This document shows positions 15,354 through 22,618 of a stretch of DNA of 23,267 nt, piece by piece. The DNA is from Collinsella aerofaciens. GTDB taxonomy: Bacteria; Actinomycetota; Coriobacteriia; Coriobacteriales; Coriobacteriaceae. The position numbers were made by a program, and so were the translations under genes. The notes below the pieces were generated by a model that made no database searches, was not told where the DNA came from, and saw only the letters and a list, made by a program, of their open reading frames with translations. The DNA is taken from assembly GCF_028206995.1 (NCBI RefSeq), contig NZ_JAQLFL010000020.1:1-23267 (forward strand), read 5' to 3'. Every line of letters begins with the position of its first letter. The first letter of the stretch is position 1.

Positions 15354-16379
15354 ATGAAACAGTACACGGTTGCTATTTTGGGCGCGACGGGAGCCGTGGG
15401 CACCCAGATGCTCGAGTGCCTCAACGAGCAGGAGTTCCCGGTCGGCAAGCTCAAGCTGTTGGCAAGCGCACGCTCCGCGGGCAAGACCGTTGAGTTCCGC
15501 GGCGAGCAAATCGTGATCGAAGAGGCTTGCCCCGAGGCCTTTGAGGGCTGCGACATCGTGCTCGGCGCTGCCGGCGACGATATCGCTAAGGAGCTGCTGC
15601 CCGAGGCCGTCAAGCGCGGAGCCGTCGTGGTCGACAACAGCCACGCCTTCCGCATGGATCCCGAGGTGCCGCTGGTCGTGCCCGAGATCAATGCCGACGA
15701 TATCAAATGGCATCACGGCCTTATCGCCAACCCCAACTGCGCGACCATTATCGGCCTGGTTCCCACCTGGCCGCTGCACCAGCTTGCCGGCGTGAAGCGT
15801 ATGATCGTGTCCACGTATCAGGCAGCTTCGGGCGCTGGCGCGCCCGGTATGGCCGAGCTCGAGGCTCAGCTGGCCGCCCTGGGCCGTGGCGAGGAGATTC
15901 CCGAGCCGCGCGCGTTTGCCGCCCAGCTGGCGAGCAACCTGATTCCGCAGATTGGCGGCGTCAAGGAGGAGGGCTTTACCTCCGAGGAGATGAAACTGCA
16001 GAACGAGGGCCGTAAGATCATGCATCTGCCCGAGCTGCGCGTGAACTGCACCTGCGTGCGCGTCCCTGTGCTGCGTTCGCACTCCGAGAGCATTACGCTC
16101 GAGTTTGAGCGCGACATCACGGTGGAAGAGGCCCGTGCTGCGCTGGCTGCCGCTCCGGGCGTGAAGCTGGTTGACGATATGAGCGCCGAGGATGCGCACG
16201 ATCGCTTCCCCATGCCGATGGATACGTCCGACCAGGACCTGATCTGGGTCGGTCGCGTGCGTCGCGACATCTCGAACCCCGAGGCCACGCGCGGTATTAC
16301 CTTCTGGTGCTGCGGCGACCAAATCCGTAAGGGCGCGGCAACCAACGCCGTCCAGATCGCTAAGCTGCTCTGCGAGTAG
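15354..16379 (+). CDS. asd: Aspartate-semialdehyde dehydrogenase
   Basis: A 341-residue NADPH enzyme that reduces aspartyl phosphate to aspartate semialdehyde, the step after LysC. It has the Rossmann motif ILGATGAVGTQML (residues 8-20), the catalytic cysteine Cys129 in NPNCATI, ASGAGAPGM, and RVPVLRSHSES with the catalytic His region. The length is typical of the Gram-positive/actinobacterial type. I chose ATG 15354, which has an ideal AAGGGGGAAGC ribosome site; an in-frame ATG at 15267 falls inside the upstream terminator and is unlikely. It lies downstream of lysC, and palindrome P3 begins 13 bases after its stop. Confidence 0.95.
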   Translation: MKQYTVAILGATGAVGTQMLECLNEQEFPVGKLKLLASARSAGKTVEFRGEQIVIEEACPEAFEGCDIVLGAAGDDIAKELLPEAVKRGAVVVDNSHAFRMDPEVPLVVPEINADDIKWHHGLIANPNCATIIGLVPTWPLHQLAGVKRMIVSTYQAASGAGAPGMAELEAQLAALGRGEEIPEPRAFAAQLASNLIPQIGGVKEEGFTSEEMKLQNEGRKIMHLPELRVNCTCVRVPVLRSHSESITLEFERDITVEEARAALAAAPGVKLVDDMSAEDAHDRFPMPMDTSDQDLIWVGRVRRDISNPEATRGITFWCCGDQIRKGAATNAVQIAKLLCE

Positions 16380-16391
16380 TGTGACCTGTCC

Positions 16392-16521
16392 GGCGGGGGC
16401 CGGGCTTGGTTTTCAGAACGTCCTCGACCATGTGTGGCGCCTTGTCCTGCTCCTTCGGAGCCGCGGACAAGGCGCCACACTGGTCTGCGGAGTGTTCTGA
16501 AAACTGAGCCCGGCCCCCGCC
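16392..16521. repeat. Giant nested palindrome P3 downstream of asd
   Basis: Outer arms 16392-16419 and 16494-16521 match in 26 of 28 positions. Inner arms GACCA/TGGTC (16426-16430, 16481-16485) and 16432-16447 with 16465-16480 (16 bp perfect) lead to an apical hairpin TGCTCC-TTC-GGAGC. Conserved blocks shared with P1 (minus strand) are CTGTCCGG, AACGTCCTCG, TCCTGCTCCTTCGGAGC, GCGGA and CTGCGGARTGTT, while the arms are unrelated in sequence. The element lies in the asd-ogt gap. The remaining 16522-16690 is GC-rich DNA in which I see no gene. Confidence 0.85.
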
Positions 16522-16671
16522 TGCGGTGACGCTGCTGCAAGCGGCCTGCGATGGGGCCGTTGTTGGTTGAGGCCGCTGGGCTGATGTGGGGGCGCGTGGC
16601 TGTTGCGGGCCCTGGTCCCGGCGGCGGCCTCGGCGCTGCGCGCCTGCTGCCTTGGGTGACTTTGGGGTCGA

Positions 16672-16702
16672 TTGGGGTTGTCTGCACAATTCGCGGTATT
16701 AT
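16672..16702 (+). promoter_or_regulatory. Weak candidate promoter of ogt
   Basis: TATTAT at 16697-16702 is a plausible -10, 27 bases before the GTG start. The best -35 (TTGGGG, 16672-16677) is 19 bases away, so the spacing is poor. Confidence 0.3.
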
Positions 16703-16729
16703 GTTGCGGAGTTTTGAAAGGAGCCGCTG

Positions 16730-17308
16730 GTGGTCACGACGACGTTTGCTTCGCCTTTGGGCGAAATCTTGCTTGCCGCTGATGGCCGCGGTCTGACGGG
16801 GCTTTGGTTTGAGGGACAGGAGCATTTTGGCTCCACGCTTCTCAAAGAAGATCCTGAACATGTTGAAGGCGCCGATGCAGTTTCTGGTGCTGGCGGCATG
16901 TCGTCGGTGAGTCCTGCAAATGGTGCGGCTTCTTCGGTGCTTGAGCGTTCGTGGGCTTGGCTGAATGCTTATTTTGCAGGGCAGGAACCTCGGTTTACGC
17001 CGCCGTTGCATTTGATTGGCACGGCGTTTCAGCGTGAAGTTTGGTACGAGCTGCTTTCTATTCCGCGTGGCGAGGTCGCTACGTATGGCGAGATCGCCCA
17101 GCGTGTTGCGGCTCGACATCGTGTGCCGGGAAATGAGACACCCGTTGTGTCTCCCCGTGCCGTGGGGGCCGCGGTCGCTCGCAACCCTGTTTCGATTATT
17201 GTGCCATGCCATCGCGTGGTGGCGGCCGACGGCTCGCTTAACGGATATGCCGGCGGGCTTGATCGCAAGGAGTGGCTGCTTCGGCTCGAGGGCGCGTACG
17301 AGGAATAA
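16730..17308 (+). CDS. ogt: Methylated-DNA-[protein]-cysteine S-methyltransferase
   Basis: A 192-residue suicide repair enzyme that transfers methyl from O6-methylguanine to its own cysteine. The active site is IIVPCHRVV with Cys160, preceded by the helix-turn-helix segment GTAFQREVWYELLSIPRGEVATYGEIA and followed by GYAGGLDRKEWLLRLE. Residues about 45-72 are a Gly/Ser/Ala-rich stretch in the N-terminal domain that looks like a low-complexity insertion. It starts at GTG 16730 with AAGGAG (16718-16723) six bases upstream. It appears monocistronic, separated from asd by palindrome P3 and from the following decayed region by a repeat cluster. Confidence 0.93.
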   Translation: MVTTTFASPLGEILLAADGRGLTGLWFEGQEHFGSTLLKEDPEHVEGADAVSGAGGMSSVSPANGAASSVLERSWAWLNAYFAGQEPRFTPPLHLIGTAFQREVWYELLSIPRGEVATYGEIAQRVAARHRVPGNETPVVSPRAVGAAVARNPVSIIVPCHRVVAADGSLNGYAGGLDRKEWLLRLEGAYEE

Positions 17309-17348
17309 CGTTCGAGCACTTTGCATAGCCAAGACGCCGTGAAAGAGC

Positions 17349-17425
17349 GGGATGCGCTTTCCGAATGGCGTCCCAAACGGAAACCGTGTCCCGGAATACA
17401 GCCTTAGAGTGGGATGCCGTTTCCG
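17349..17425. repeat. Cluster of three GGGATG-TTTCCG repeats
   Basis: GGGATGCGCTTTCCG (17349-17363) and GGGATGCCGTTTCCG (17411-17425) are direct copies, 13/15 identical and both preceded by GAG plus one base. CGGAAACCGTGTCCC (17378-17392) is an inverted copy (12/15), which can pair with the last direct copy. The cluster separates ogt from the ClC remnant. No function was identified; it could be a multi-site protein-binding region or a repeat-mediated breakpoint. Confidence 0.6.
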
Positions 17426-17452
17426 GTTGAGACCACTTGCTTGGACATCTTT

Positions 17453-17668
17453 CTACGCCCGCTTCTGCAGGGCATAGATCGACTTATCCATGTTGAACAG
17501 GTAAGCCGCGACGCAGACGATGAAGAATGCCGGCAGATTACCGAAACCGAAGACTTCGCAGCCAATCAGGATGGGTGCGAGCAGCGTATTGGTGGCGCTG
17601 CCAAAGACGGCTGCGTAGCCCAGCGCGGCGCAAAGCGCGATGGACATGCCGAGTTGAGCCTCGTTATG
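17453..17668 (-). pseudogene. 3' remnant of a ClC-type chloride channel gene
   Basis: About 70 residues in this frame (SIALCAALGYAAVFGSATNTLLAPILIGCEVF, then FFIVCVAAYLFNMDKSIYALQ) match my recollection of the C-terminal membrane helices of voltage-gated chloride channel/antiporter proteins. The rest of the gene, roughly 350 residues, is absent. A stop codon in this frame lies just upstream, and the coding resemblance ends near 17668, where an Abi_2 gene begins in another frame. It is therefore a decayed fragment joined by deletion or insertion. Family identity rests on the FGSATNTLLAP-type motif. Confidence 0.6.
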
Positions 17669-18015
17669 GCGACATCTGGGTAACAGAAAGGCCCGCGTTC
17701 CTCAGAGGCAAGATAGGCAATTCTGCTTTTGAGGTAGATCTCAATTCTGCCGACCGCATCAAACATTAACTGCCGGAGGGCTCGGTCAAATTCATACGTG
17801 TAGATGATGGTTTCGAATGTTGTGCCTTCGCGAAAGATGGTAATCCCGGACTTGCATTTGGTTTTGTAGGGAAACCAGTAGGCCGACAGTCTGTAGTGGC
17901 CGACTTCGACCAAAGCTCGCTCGAGTTCGCTTTGATCAGAGCACTTAAGACCCCTGTATTCTGTCAATAGTGCTATTTGTTCGTTGATGGATATCCGCGA
18001 CTTCCGGTATTTCAT
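17566..18015 (-). pseudogene. Truncated AbiF/Abi_2-family abortive-infection gene
   Basis: The first about 115 residues match the N-terminal half of Abi_2 (AbiD/AbiF) proteins: INEQIALLTEYRGL, VGHYRLSAYWFPYK, FREGTTFETIIYTYEFDRAL, and DAVGRIEIYLKSRIAYLA followed by GPFCYPD. Full-length members have about 300 residues. After about 17670 the frame continues only into out-of-frame chloride-channel sequence, so the last 34 residues are not native. In the family's RIAYHL segment the His appears as Leu here, consistent with decay. Abi_2 proteins are HEPN-type RNases or toxins in phage defence. The start ATG at 18015 is preceded by AGAGG. The upstream leader (18016-18113) is intact and foldable. Confidence 0.75.
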
Positions 18016-18113
18016 TTAAGCCTCTTGATAGAAAAAGAGCTGGAGCTGCGCATCGTTGAGAGGCTTTCCAGCTTTAGCAAAACAAACTTATAAGATGCGA
18101 CGGGCCGCGTCAA
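18016..18113 (-). promoter_or_regulatory. Foldable leader and promoter of the Abi_2 remnant
   Basis: On the minus strand TTGACG (18113-18108) and TATAAG (18092-18087) form a promoter candidate with a short 15-base spacer. The leader holds interleaved complements: AAGCCTCT (18018-18025, plus-strand naming) with AGAGGCTT (18059-18066), and AGCTGG (18038-18043) with CCAGCT (18068-18073). The order is a-b-a'-b', an H-type pseudoknot layout. CGCATC/GATGCG (18049-18054, 18094-18099) could pair as well. The first pair hides the AGAGG ribosome site of the Abi gene. Some AbiF loci are reported to have a partner non-coding RNA upstream; that this is one is inference. Confidence 0.35.
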
Positions 18114-18186
18114 GATAATTACCGGACGGCCTAGGAGGCGGCTGGTTGGCTGGCTTAAAACCTAGCGCGTGAGATGACGCTCCACG

Positions 18187-18825
18187 CTATTCAGCGCGCT
18201 TGATAGGATGACGAACCACAGTCTTAAGTTTCTCCGGTGCACATTTGCGTGGATCGGAGAGATAGATTTCGTGATGGAAACGGGTGTCTGAGAAGTCGGG
18301 GACATAGCCCTGCTCGGTCGTGTATTCATTCATAGCGCCTACGGTCGCCGGTTCGTTGTCGTAGGGCCCGGTGTGCATGCATTGAACGCAGAGGCCCTCG
18401 TCAACTTTAAGCAGCTCGACGGCAGAAAAGTCAAGTTTCTTTTTGGTCGTGGCTTCCGCGACTGCCCAGTCAAAGTCATCTCGGGTGACGAAATCGGGCA
18501 GGCGAATGCACGAGATAAAGTTGAAATCGTCCTTGCGTACATAATCGATGTCGCCGCTCGGGGAGTCTTGCCACCAGAAACCCTCGAGCGGCGGTACCAC
18601 AAAGTCGAAATAGCCCTTGATACTCCTTGAGCCTTTCTTCGACATCTTGACGGTATAGGCGATGCCGTAAAGCAGCGGCAGGGCGTTTTGGTACTCGCCA
18701 CCTTCGGTATTTGGGTCGCCCTTTCCGCGAACGGCAACGTAGCTCATAGGCGGGACAGTTACGATGCTCGGCTTGCTTGCAGGTTTGTAGAGCTCCTTGC
18801 ATTCCTTCTTAAAGTCGAACGCCAT
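18187..18825 (-). CDS. GyrI-like small-molecule-binding domain protein
   Basis: A 212-residue soluble protein with the GyrI-like (SHS2-fold, AraC effector-type) layout: VPPMSYVAVRGKGDPNTEGGEYQNALPLLYGIAYTVKM at the N-terminus, GFWWQDSPSGD in the middle, then the second repeat MHTGPYDNEPATVGAMNEY and FHHEIYLSDPRKCAPEKLKTVVRHPI at the end. Such proteins bind or hydrolyse small toxic ligands; E. coli SbmC/GyrI protects DNA gyrase. The start ATG is at 18825 with AAAGGCGG upstream. The promoter region carries a perfect LexA-type box at 18882-18895, implying SOS induction as for E. coli sbmC. The ligand is unknown. Confidence 0.82.
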   Translation of the reverse strand: MAFDFKKECKELYKPASKPSIVTVPPMSYVAVRGKGDPNTEGGEYQNALPLLYGIAYTVKMSKKGSRSIKGYFDFVVPPLEGFWWQDSPSGDIDYVRKDDFNFISCIRLPDFVTRDDFDWAVAEATTKKKLDFSAVELLKVDEGLCVQCMHTGPYDNEPATVGAMNEYTTEQGYVPDFSDTRFHHEIYLSDPRKCAPEKLKTVVRHPIKRAE

Positions 18826-18881
18826 GTTGGCCGCCTTTCTGCGTATTGGCCTGCTTAGATAACGGAATCATATCATAGAAA

Positions 18882-18895
18882 CGAACAGCTGTTCG
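18882..18895. promoter_or_regulatory. LexA (SOS) box upstream of the GyrI-like gene
   Basis: CGAACAGCTGTTCG is a perfect 14-bp palindrome with the CGAAC-N4-GTTCG pattern of the Gram-positive/actinobacterial LexA site. It lies 57 bases upstream of the start codon and just upstream of tandem TATGAT boxes on the minus strand, where it would overlap the -35 region. Confidence 0.7.
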
Positions 18896-18995
18896 AATGA
18901 TTTTGCTGACAGATAGAGATGCGTGCGTTGTGTTTGGCGGTCGGCCTGACCCCGTCGATGATTTCTCTGCCTTCCCGGCGCTTGCCTGCGCTCCT

Positions 18996-19045
18996 CGTTT
19001 CCCCATATAAAACCTGCCAAAATGAACCTGTCCCTTTTTGGTCGG
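18996..19045 (-). repeat. 50-bp palindromic element, left copy
   Basis: The reverse complement of this segment matches 22569-22618 at 44 of 50 positions without gaps. It contains an imperfect hairpin (CCTGCCAAAA against TTTTTGGTCGG) with the GGGACAGGT loop. It sits about 50 bases before the ABC ATPase gene, so the two copies bracket that operon as inverted repeats. Confidence 0.85.
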
Positions 19046-19095
19046 CGTGAAATGGGTAATACTAAAGAGTTATCCGACCAGATGGGAACCGATCG

Positions 19096-19797
19096 ATGGC
19101 CTATATCGAATTCAAAGACGTCATCAAAGCATACGGCGAGGGCGATGCCCGCATCCATGCGCTCGACGGCGCGAGCTTTACCGTTGAGCGCGGTGAGCTC
19201 GCCATTATCCTGGGCGCTTCGGGCGCCGGCAAGACTACGGCGCTCAACATCCTAGGCGGCATGGATACGGTAACCTCCGGCTCCGTGACAGTGGACGGGC
19301 GCGACGTGAGCTCTGCCAACGAGGCGCAGCTTGTGGAGTACCGCCGCGCCGACGTCGGCTTTGTCTTTCAGTTCTACAATCTGGTTCCCAACCTGACGGC
19401 GCTCGAAAACGTTGAGCTTGCAGCTCAGATCTGCCCCGATTCGCTCGATGCCGAACAGACGCTTCGCCAGGTTGGCCTGGGCGAGCGCCTCGCCAACTTC
19501 CCCGCGCAGCTTTCGGGCGGCGAGCAGCAGCGCGTGTCCATTGCCCGCGCACTGGCCAAGAACCCCAAGCTTCTTTTATGCGACGAGCCCACGGGCGCGC
19601 TCGACTATAAAACCGGCAAGCAGATCTTGCAGCTGCTGCAGGATACCTGCCGCAAGCAGGGCATTACGGTCATCATCATCACGCACAACTCCGCGCTCGC
19701 GCCCATGGCCGATCGCCTGATCCGCTTTAAGAGTGGTCGCGTGGAGAGCGAGACGGTCCAGCAAAATCCCGTGCCTATCGAGACGATCGAGTGGTAG
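19096..19797 (+). CDS. ABC transporter ATP-binding protein (MacB/LolD type)
   Basis: A 233-residue ATPase driving the FtsX-type permease encoded next to it. All motifs are intact: Walker [10 protein letters not shown] (residues 40-48), Q-loop Gln92 in [18 protein letters not shown], signature [15 protein letters not shown] (about 139-153), Walker [13 protein letters not shown] (159-170) and the switch His in IIITHNS. The [17 protein letters not shown] segment is typical of the MacB/LolD/BceA group. The start ATG 19096 has only a weak ribosome site (GATGGGAACC upstream). The permease frame overlaps or immediately follows its stop codon, indicating a two-gene operon. The substrate is not determinable; this group handles antimicrobial peptides, lipoproteins or mechanical signalling. 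Confidence 0.93.
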   Translation: MAYIEFKDVIKAYGEGDARIHALDGASFTVERGELAIILGASGAGKTTALNILGGMDTVTSGSVTVDGRDVSSANEAQLVEYRRADVGFVFQFYNLVPNLTALENVELAAQICPDSLDAEQTLRQVGLGERLANFPAQLSGGEQQRVSIARALAKNPKLLLCDEPTGALDYKTGKQILQLLQDTCRKQGITVIIITHNSALAPMADRLIRFKSGRVESETVQQNPVPIETIEW

Positions 19798-19802
19798 CGC
19801 CC

Positions 19803-22568
19803 ATGGACCAGGACCGCCAAAACAGCCAAAACCACGATACGGAGCGCGCGGGTCGCGACCGGGAGTTTGCGACCTACCGCACCGCTCAGAGCTCAAACGA
19901 TATGGTGCCGACGGTTTTTCGCCGTGGCATCTACCGTACAATCCGCGGCAGTCTTAAGCGCTTCTTGTCTATCGTGGTCATCACCGCGCTTGGCGCGAGC
20001 GTGATGTGCGGTCTTAAGGCAGGCTGCGAAGATTTGCGCGATTCGGTCGACGCCTATTTTGACCAGCAGAATGTCTATGACATTAACGTGCAGTCGACCT
20101 ATGGCCTTACGCGCGACGATCTTGCGGCTATCCAAGAGGTCGACGGCGTCGAGACGGCCGAGGGTATCTACACCGAGACCGCCTACACCGCCGTGGGCAC
20201 AACACGCGAGCGCGTGATCGTGCAAAGTCTTTCCAAGGAGAATATCGATCAACCGGTGCTGGTGAGCGGTGATTTGCCCGAGAGCGCCGATGAGGTCGCG
20301 GTGACTTCGAAGTTCCTGAAGGCTTCGGGCAAAAAGCTCGGCGATACGGTGAGTTTTGCCGCCAATGACGCGAGCTCGTCGAACCAAAGTGCCAAGGACC
20401 AGTTTGCCGCGGGCGATTACACCATTACGGCCGAGGTCCTCGATCCCACCGACGTGAGCTCCGACTCGACAGTCAACGCCTTTCGCGCTGCTTCGGCTGC
20501 GGACTATAAGTTCTATGTGAACGAGGACGCCGCGACATCTTCTTCCTACTCCTCGGTCCACGTGATCGTCGAGGGAGCCAAGAGCCTCAGCTCCTATTCG
20601 GACGCCTACACGACAAAGATCAACGAGGTCAAGGGCAATATCGAGAAGATCCGCGAGGAGCGTGAGAAGGCACGTGCTCAGGAGTTGACGGTTGACACGC
20701 CGGCAAGCTTAGATGCGGCCGAACGCCAGGCGAATATGCTCTTTGGGATTGAACAGGGCAACATCGACCGTATGGCCGAGGGCAGCGAGGAGCGCGTCCA
20801 AGCTCAGGCCGAGTTGGACCAGCGCCGCGCCGCCGCCAACCAACAATTCGCCGATGCCCGCGCCGAGCTTTCCGATCTAGGCGAATGTACGTGGTACATC
20901 CAGGACCGCGGCAATATCGCAAGCTACTCGAGCGTGGAAAGCGATAGCTCGTCAATTGAGGCCATCGCCACGGTGTTCCCGTTTATCTTCTTTATCGTCG
21001 CCGTGCTCATCAGCCTTACCACCGCTACGCGCATGGTCGAGGAGGAGCGCACGCTTATTGGCCTGTACAAGGCGCTCGGCTATTCACGTGGGCGTATTCT
21101 GTCCAAATACGTGGACTACTCGCTGTGGGCGTGTCTGATCGGCGGCGTGCTCGGCAACATCATCGGATTTGTGGGCCTGCCGCTGTTCCTGTTTACGGTG
21201 TTCGACGACATGTACTCGCTGCCCCAGATGCTGCTTTCGTACGACATCGTGTCGTCGCTCGTGTCGGTGGCGCTGTTTGCCGTGGGCGTGGTGGGCGCTA
21301 CGATTATCGCCTGCCGCCACGAGATGTCCGAGACCCCAGCCTCGCTTATGCGTCCCAAGGCCCCGCGTGCCGGCTCGCGCATCTTGCTTGAGCGCATCGG
21401 CTTTATCTGGCGTCGCATGGGCTTTTTGAACAAGGTGGCGGCGCGTAACCTGTTCCGCTACAAAAAGCGCGCCTTTATGACCATCTTTGGCATCGCGGGC
21501 TGCACAGCGCTTGTAATTTGCGGCATGGGCATTCGTGATACGTCGGTCGCGCTGTCGCCCAAGCAGTACGGCCACGTCACGCGCTACGATCTGCTGGCGG
21601 TCGCCAATCCCGACGATTTTTCACAGACGTGCGCGGCATTGGATGGGCGCAGCGCGTCCAATGATTCCAACGTGACCGTGACTTCGACGCTGCCGATTAT
21701 GACCGACAACGTCACCTTTACATTTGGCGGCAAGAGCGAGACTGTGCAGCTGATCGTGGTGCCCGATGACCGCACGAGTGACTTGGGCGATTACGTGCGT
21801 CTGGAGGATGAGTCCAAAGAACCGCTGCCTTTGCGTGACGGAGACGTGTATCTGAGCAAAAGTTCACAGCTGGTGCTGGGGATTCAGCCGGGCGATACGG
21901 CTCACGTCCAGGATTCGTCGCTCAATGTTGCCAAGGTCAAAGTCAGCGACATTTCGCTTAACTATCTGGGCAACACGCTTTACATGACGCAGGGCACCTA
22001 TGAGCGCACGTTCGGCCGAAGCGCGCGTCTTAACGGCATCTTTGCACTGCTCAAGGGTTCGTCGGCCGACCAGATTGCGTTTAGCAAGAATCTTAAGAGT
22101 GACGGTTGGCTTACGATTTCGAGTACGGCCGAGCATTGGGAAAACTATGAGGCGAACTTTACGATTATCAATTCGGTCGTGGTGCTCGTGACCTTTATGG
22201 CGGCGTGCCTGTCGTTTGTGGTGGTGTTTACGCTGTCCAACACGAATATCTCCGAGCGCGAGCGCGAGCTGGCGACCATTAAGGTGTTGGGCTTCCGTCG
22301 CGGCGAGGTGCACCACTACGTCAACAAGGAGACGTTGATCCTCACGGCGATTGGCGCCGCACTGGGCGTACCGCTAGGCGGCTTGCTGGCCGAGAGTTTT
22401 ACGTACATCCTGCAGATGCCGTCGCTGTATTTTGATGTTGAGGTCGAGCCGCTGAGCTACGTGCTATCCGTGTTGCTGGCCTTTGCCTTTACGTTTATCG
22501 TCAACCTTGCCACCAATCGAACGCTCAACAAGATCGACATGGTCGGCGCCCTCAAGAGCGCCGAGTAA
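19803..22568 (+). CDS. FtsX-type ABC transporter permease
   Basis: A 921-residue membrane protein with two FtsX cores. An N-terminal membrane helix at about 50-70 (FLSIVVITALGASVMCG) is followed by a large extracellular domain that includes a helical, probably coiled-coil stretch at about 270-345 rich in Glu, Arg, Ala and Gln. The first FtsX core, with three helices, starts near IATVFPFIFFIVAVLISL; a further helix and a second extracellular domain follow, and a second three-helix core ends the protein. This layout resembles Firmicutes/actinobacterial permeases with mechanotransmission-type or efflux roles. ATG 19803, five bases after the ATPase stop, is preferred; GTG 19791 is an alternative start that overlaps the ATPase gene. 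The stop codon directly abuts a hairpin terminator element. The substrate is unknown. Confidence 0.9.
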   Translation: MDQDRQNSQNHDTERAGRDREFATYRTAQSSNDMVPTVFRRGIYRTIRGSLKRFLSIVVITALGASVMCGLKAGCEDLRDSVDAYFDQQNVYDINVQSTYGLTRDDLAAIQEVDGVETAEGIYTETAYTAVGTTRERVIVQSLSKENIDQPVLVSGDLPESADEVAVTSKFLKASGKKLGDTVSFAANDASSSNQSAKDQFAAGDYTITAEVLDPTDVSSDSTVNAFRAASAADYKFYVNEDAATSSSYSSVHVIVEGAKSLSSYSDAYTTKINEVKGNIEKIREEREKARAQELTVDTPASLDAAERQANMLFGIEQGNIDRMAEGSEERVQAQAELDQRRAAANQQFADARAELSDLGECTWYIQDRGNIASYSSVESDSSSIEAIATVFPFIFFIVAVLISLTTATRMVEEERTLIGLYKALGYSRGRILSKYVDYSLWACLIGGVLGNIIGFVGLPLFLFTVFDDMYSLPQMLLSYDIVSSLVSVALFAVGVVGATIIACRHEMSETPASLMRPKAPRAGSRILLERIGFIWRRMGFLNKVAARNLFRYKKRAFMTIFGIAGCTALVICGMGIRDTSVALSPKQYGHVTRYDLLAVANPDDFSQTCAALDGRSASNDSNVTVTSTLPIMTDNVTFTFGGKSETVQLIVVPDDRTSDLGDYVRLEDESKEPLPLRDGDVYLSKSSQLVLGIQPGDTAHVQDSSLNVAKVKVSDISLNYLGNTLYMTQGTYERTFGRSARLNGIFALLKGSSADQIAFSKNLKSDGWLTISSTAEHWENYEANFTIINSVVVLVTFMAACLSFVVVFTLSNTNISERERELATIKVLGFRRGEVHHYVNKETLILTAIGAALGVPLGGLLAESFTYILQMPSLYFDVEVEPLSYVLSVLLAFAFTFIVNLATNRTLNKIDMVGALKSAE

Positions 22569-22618
22569 CCTGCCAAAAAGGGACAGGTATATTTTGGCAG
22601 GTTTTATCTGGGCAAACG
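22569..22618 (+). repeat. 50-bp palindromic element, right copy, doubling as a terminator
   Basis: It starts at the base after the permease stop codon. CCTGCCAAAA (22569-22578) pairs perfectly with TTTTGGCAGG (22592-22601) around the GGGACAGGT-containing loop and is followed by TTTTAT, so it should work as a Rho-independent terminator. It is the inverted partner of 18996-19045. Confidence 0.85.

Noticed and set aside
10905..16521. Integron attC recombination sites (long imperfect palindromes with AAC/GTT ends)
   Set aside because: There is no integrase gene, the genes between the sites are core biosynthetic genes, and the arms extend well beyond attC architecture with long perfect stems.
17566..18015. 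Treating the 149-residue frame as an intact Abi protein
   Set aside because: Similarity stops near residue 115 and the remainder is chloride-channel coding sequence read in the wrong frame.
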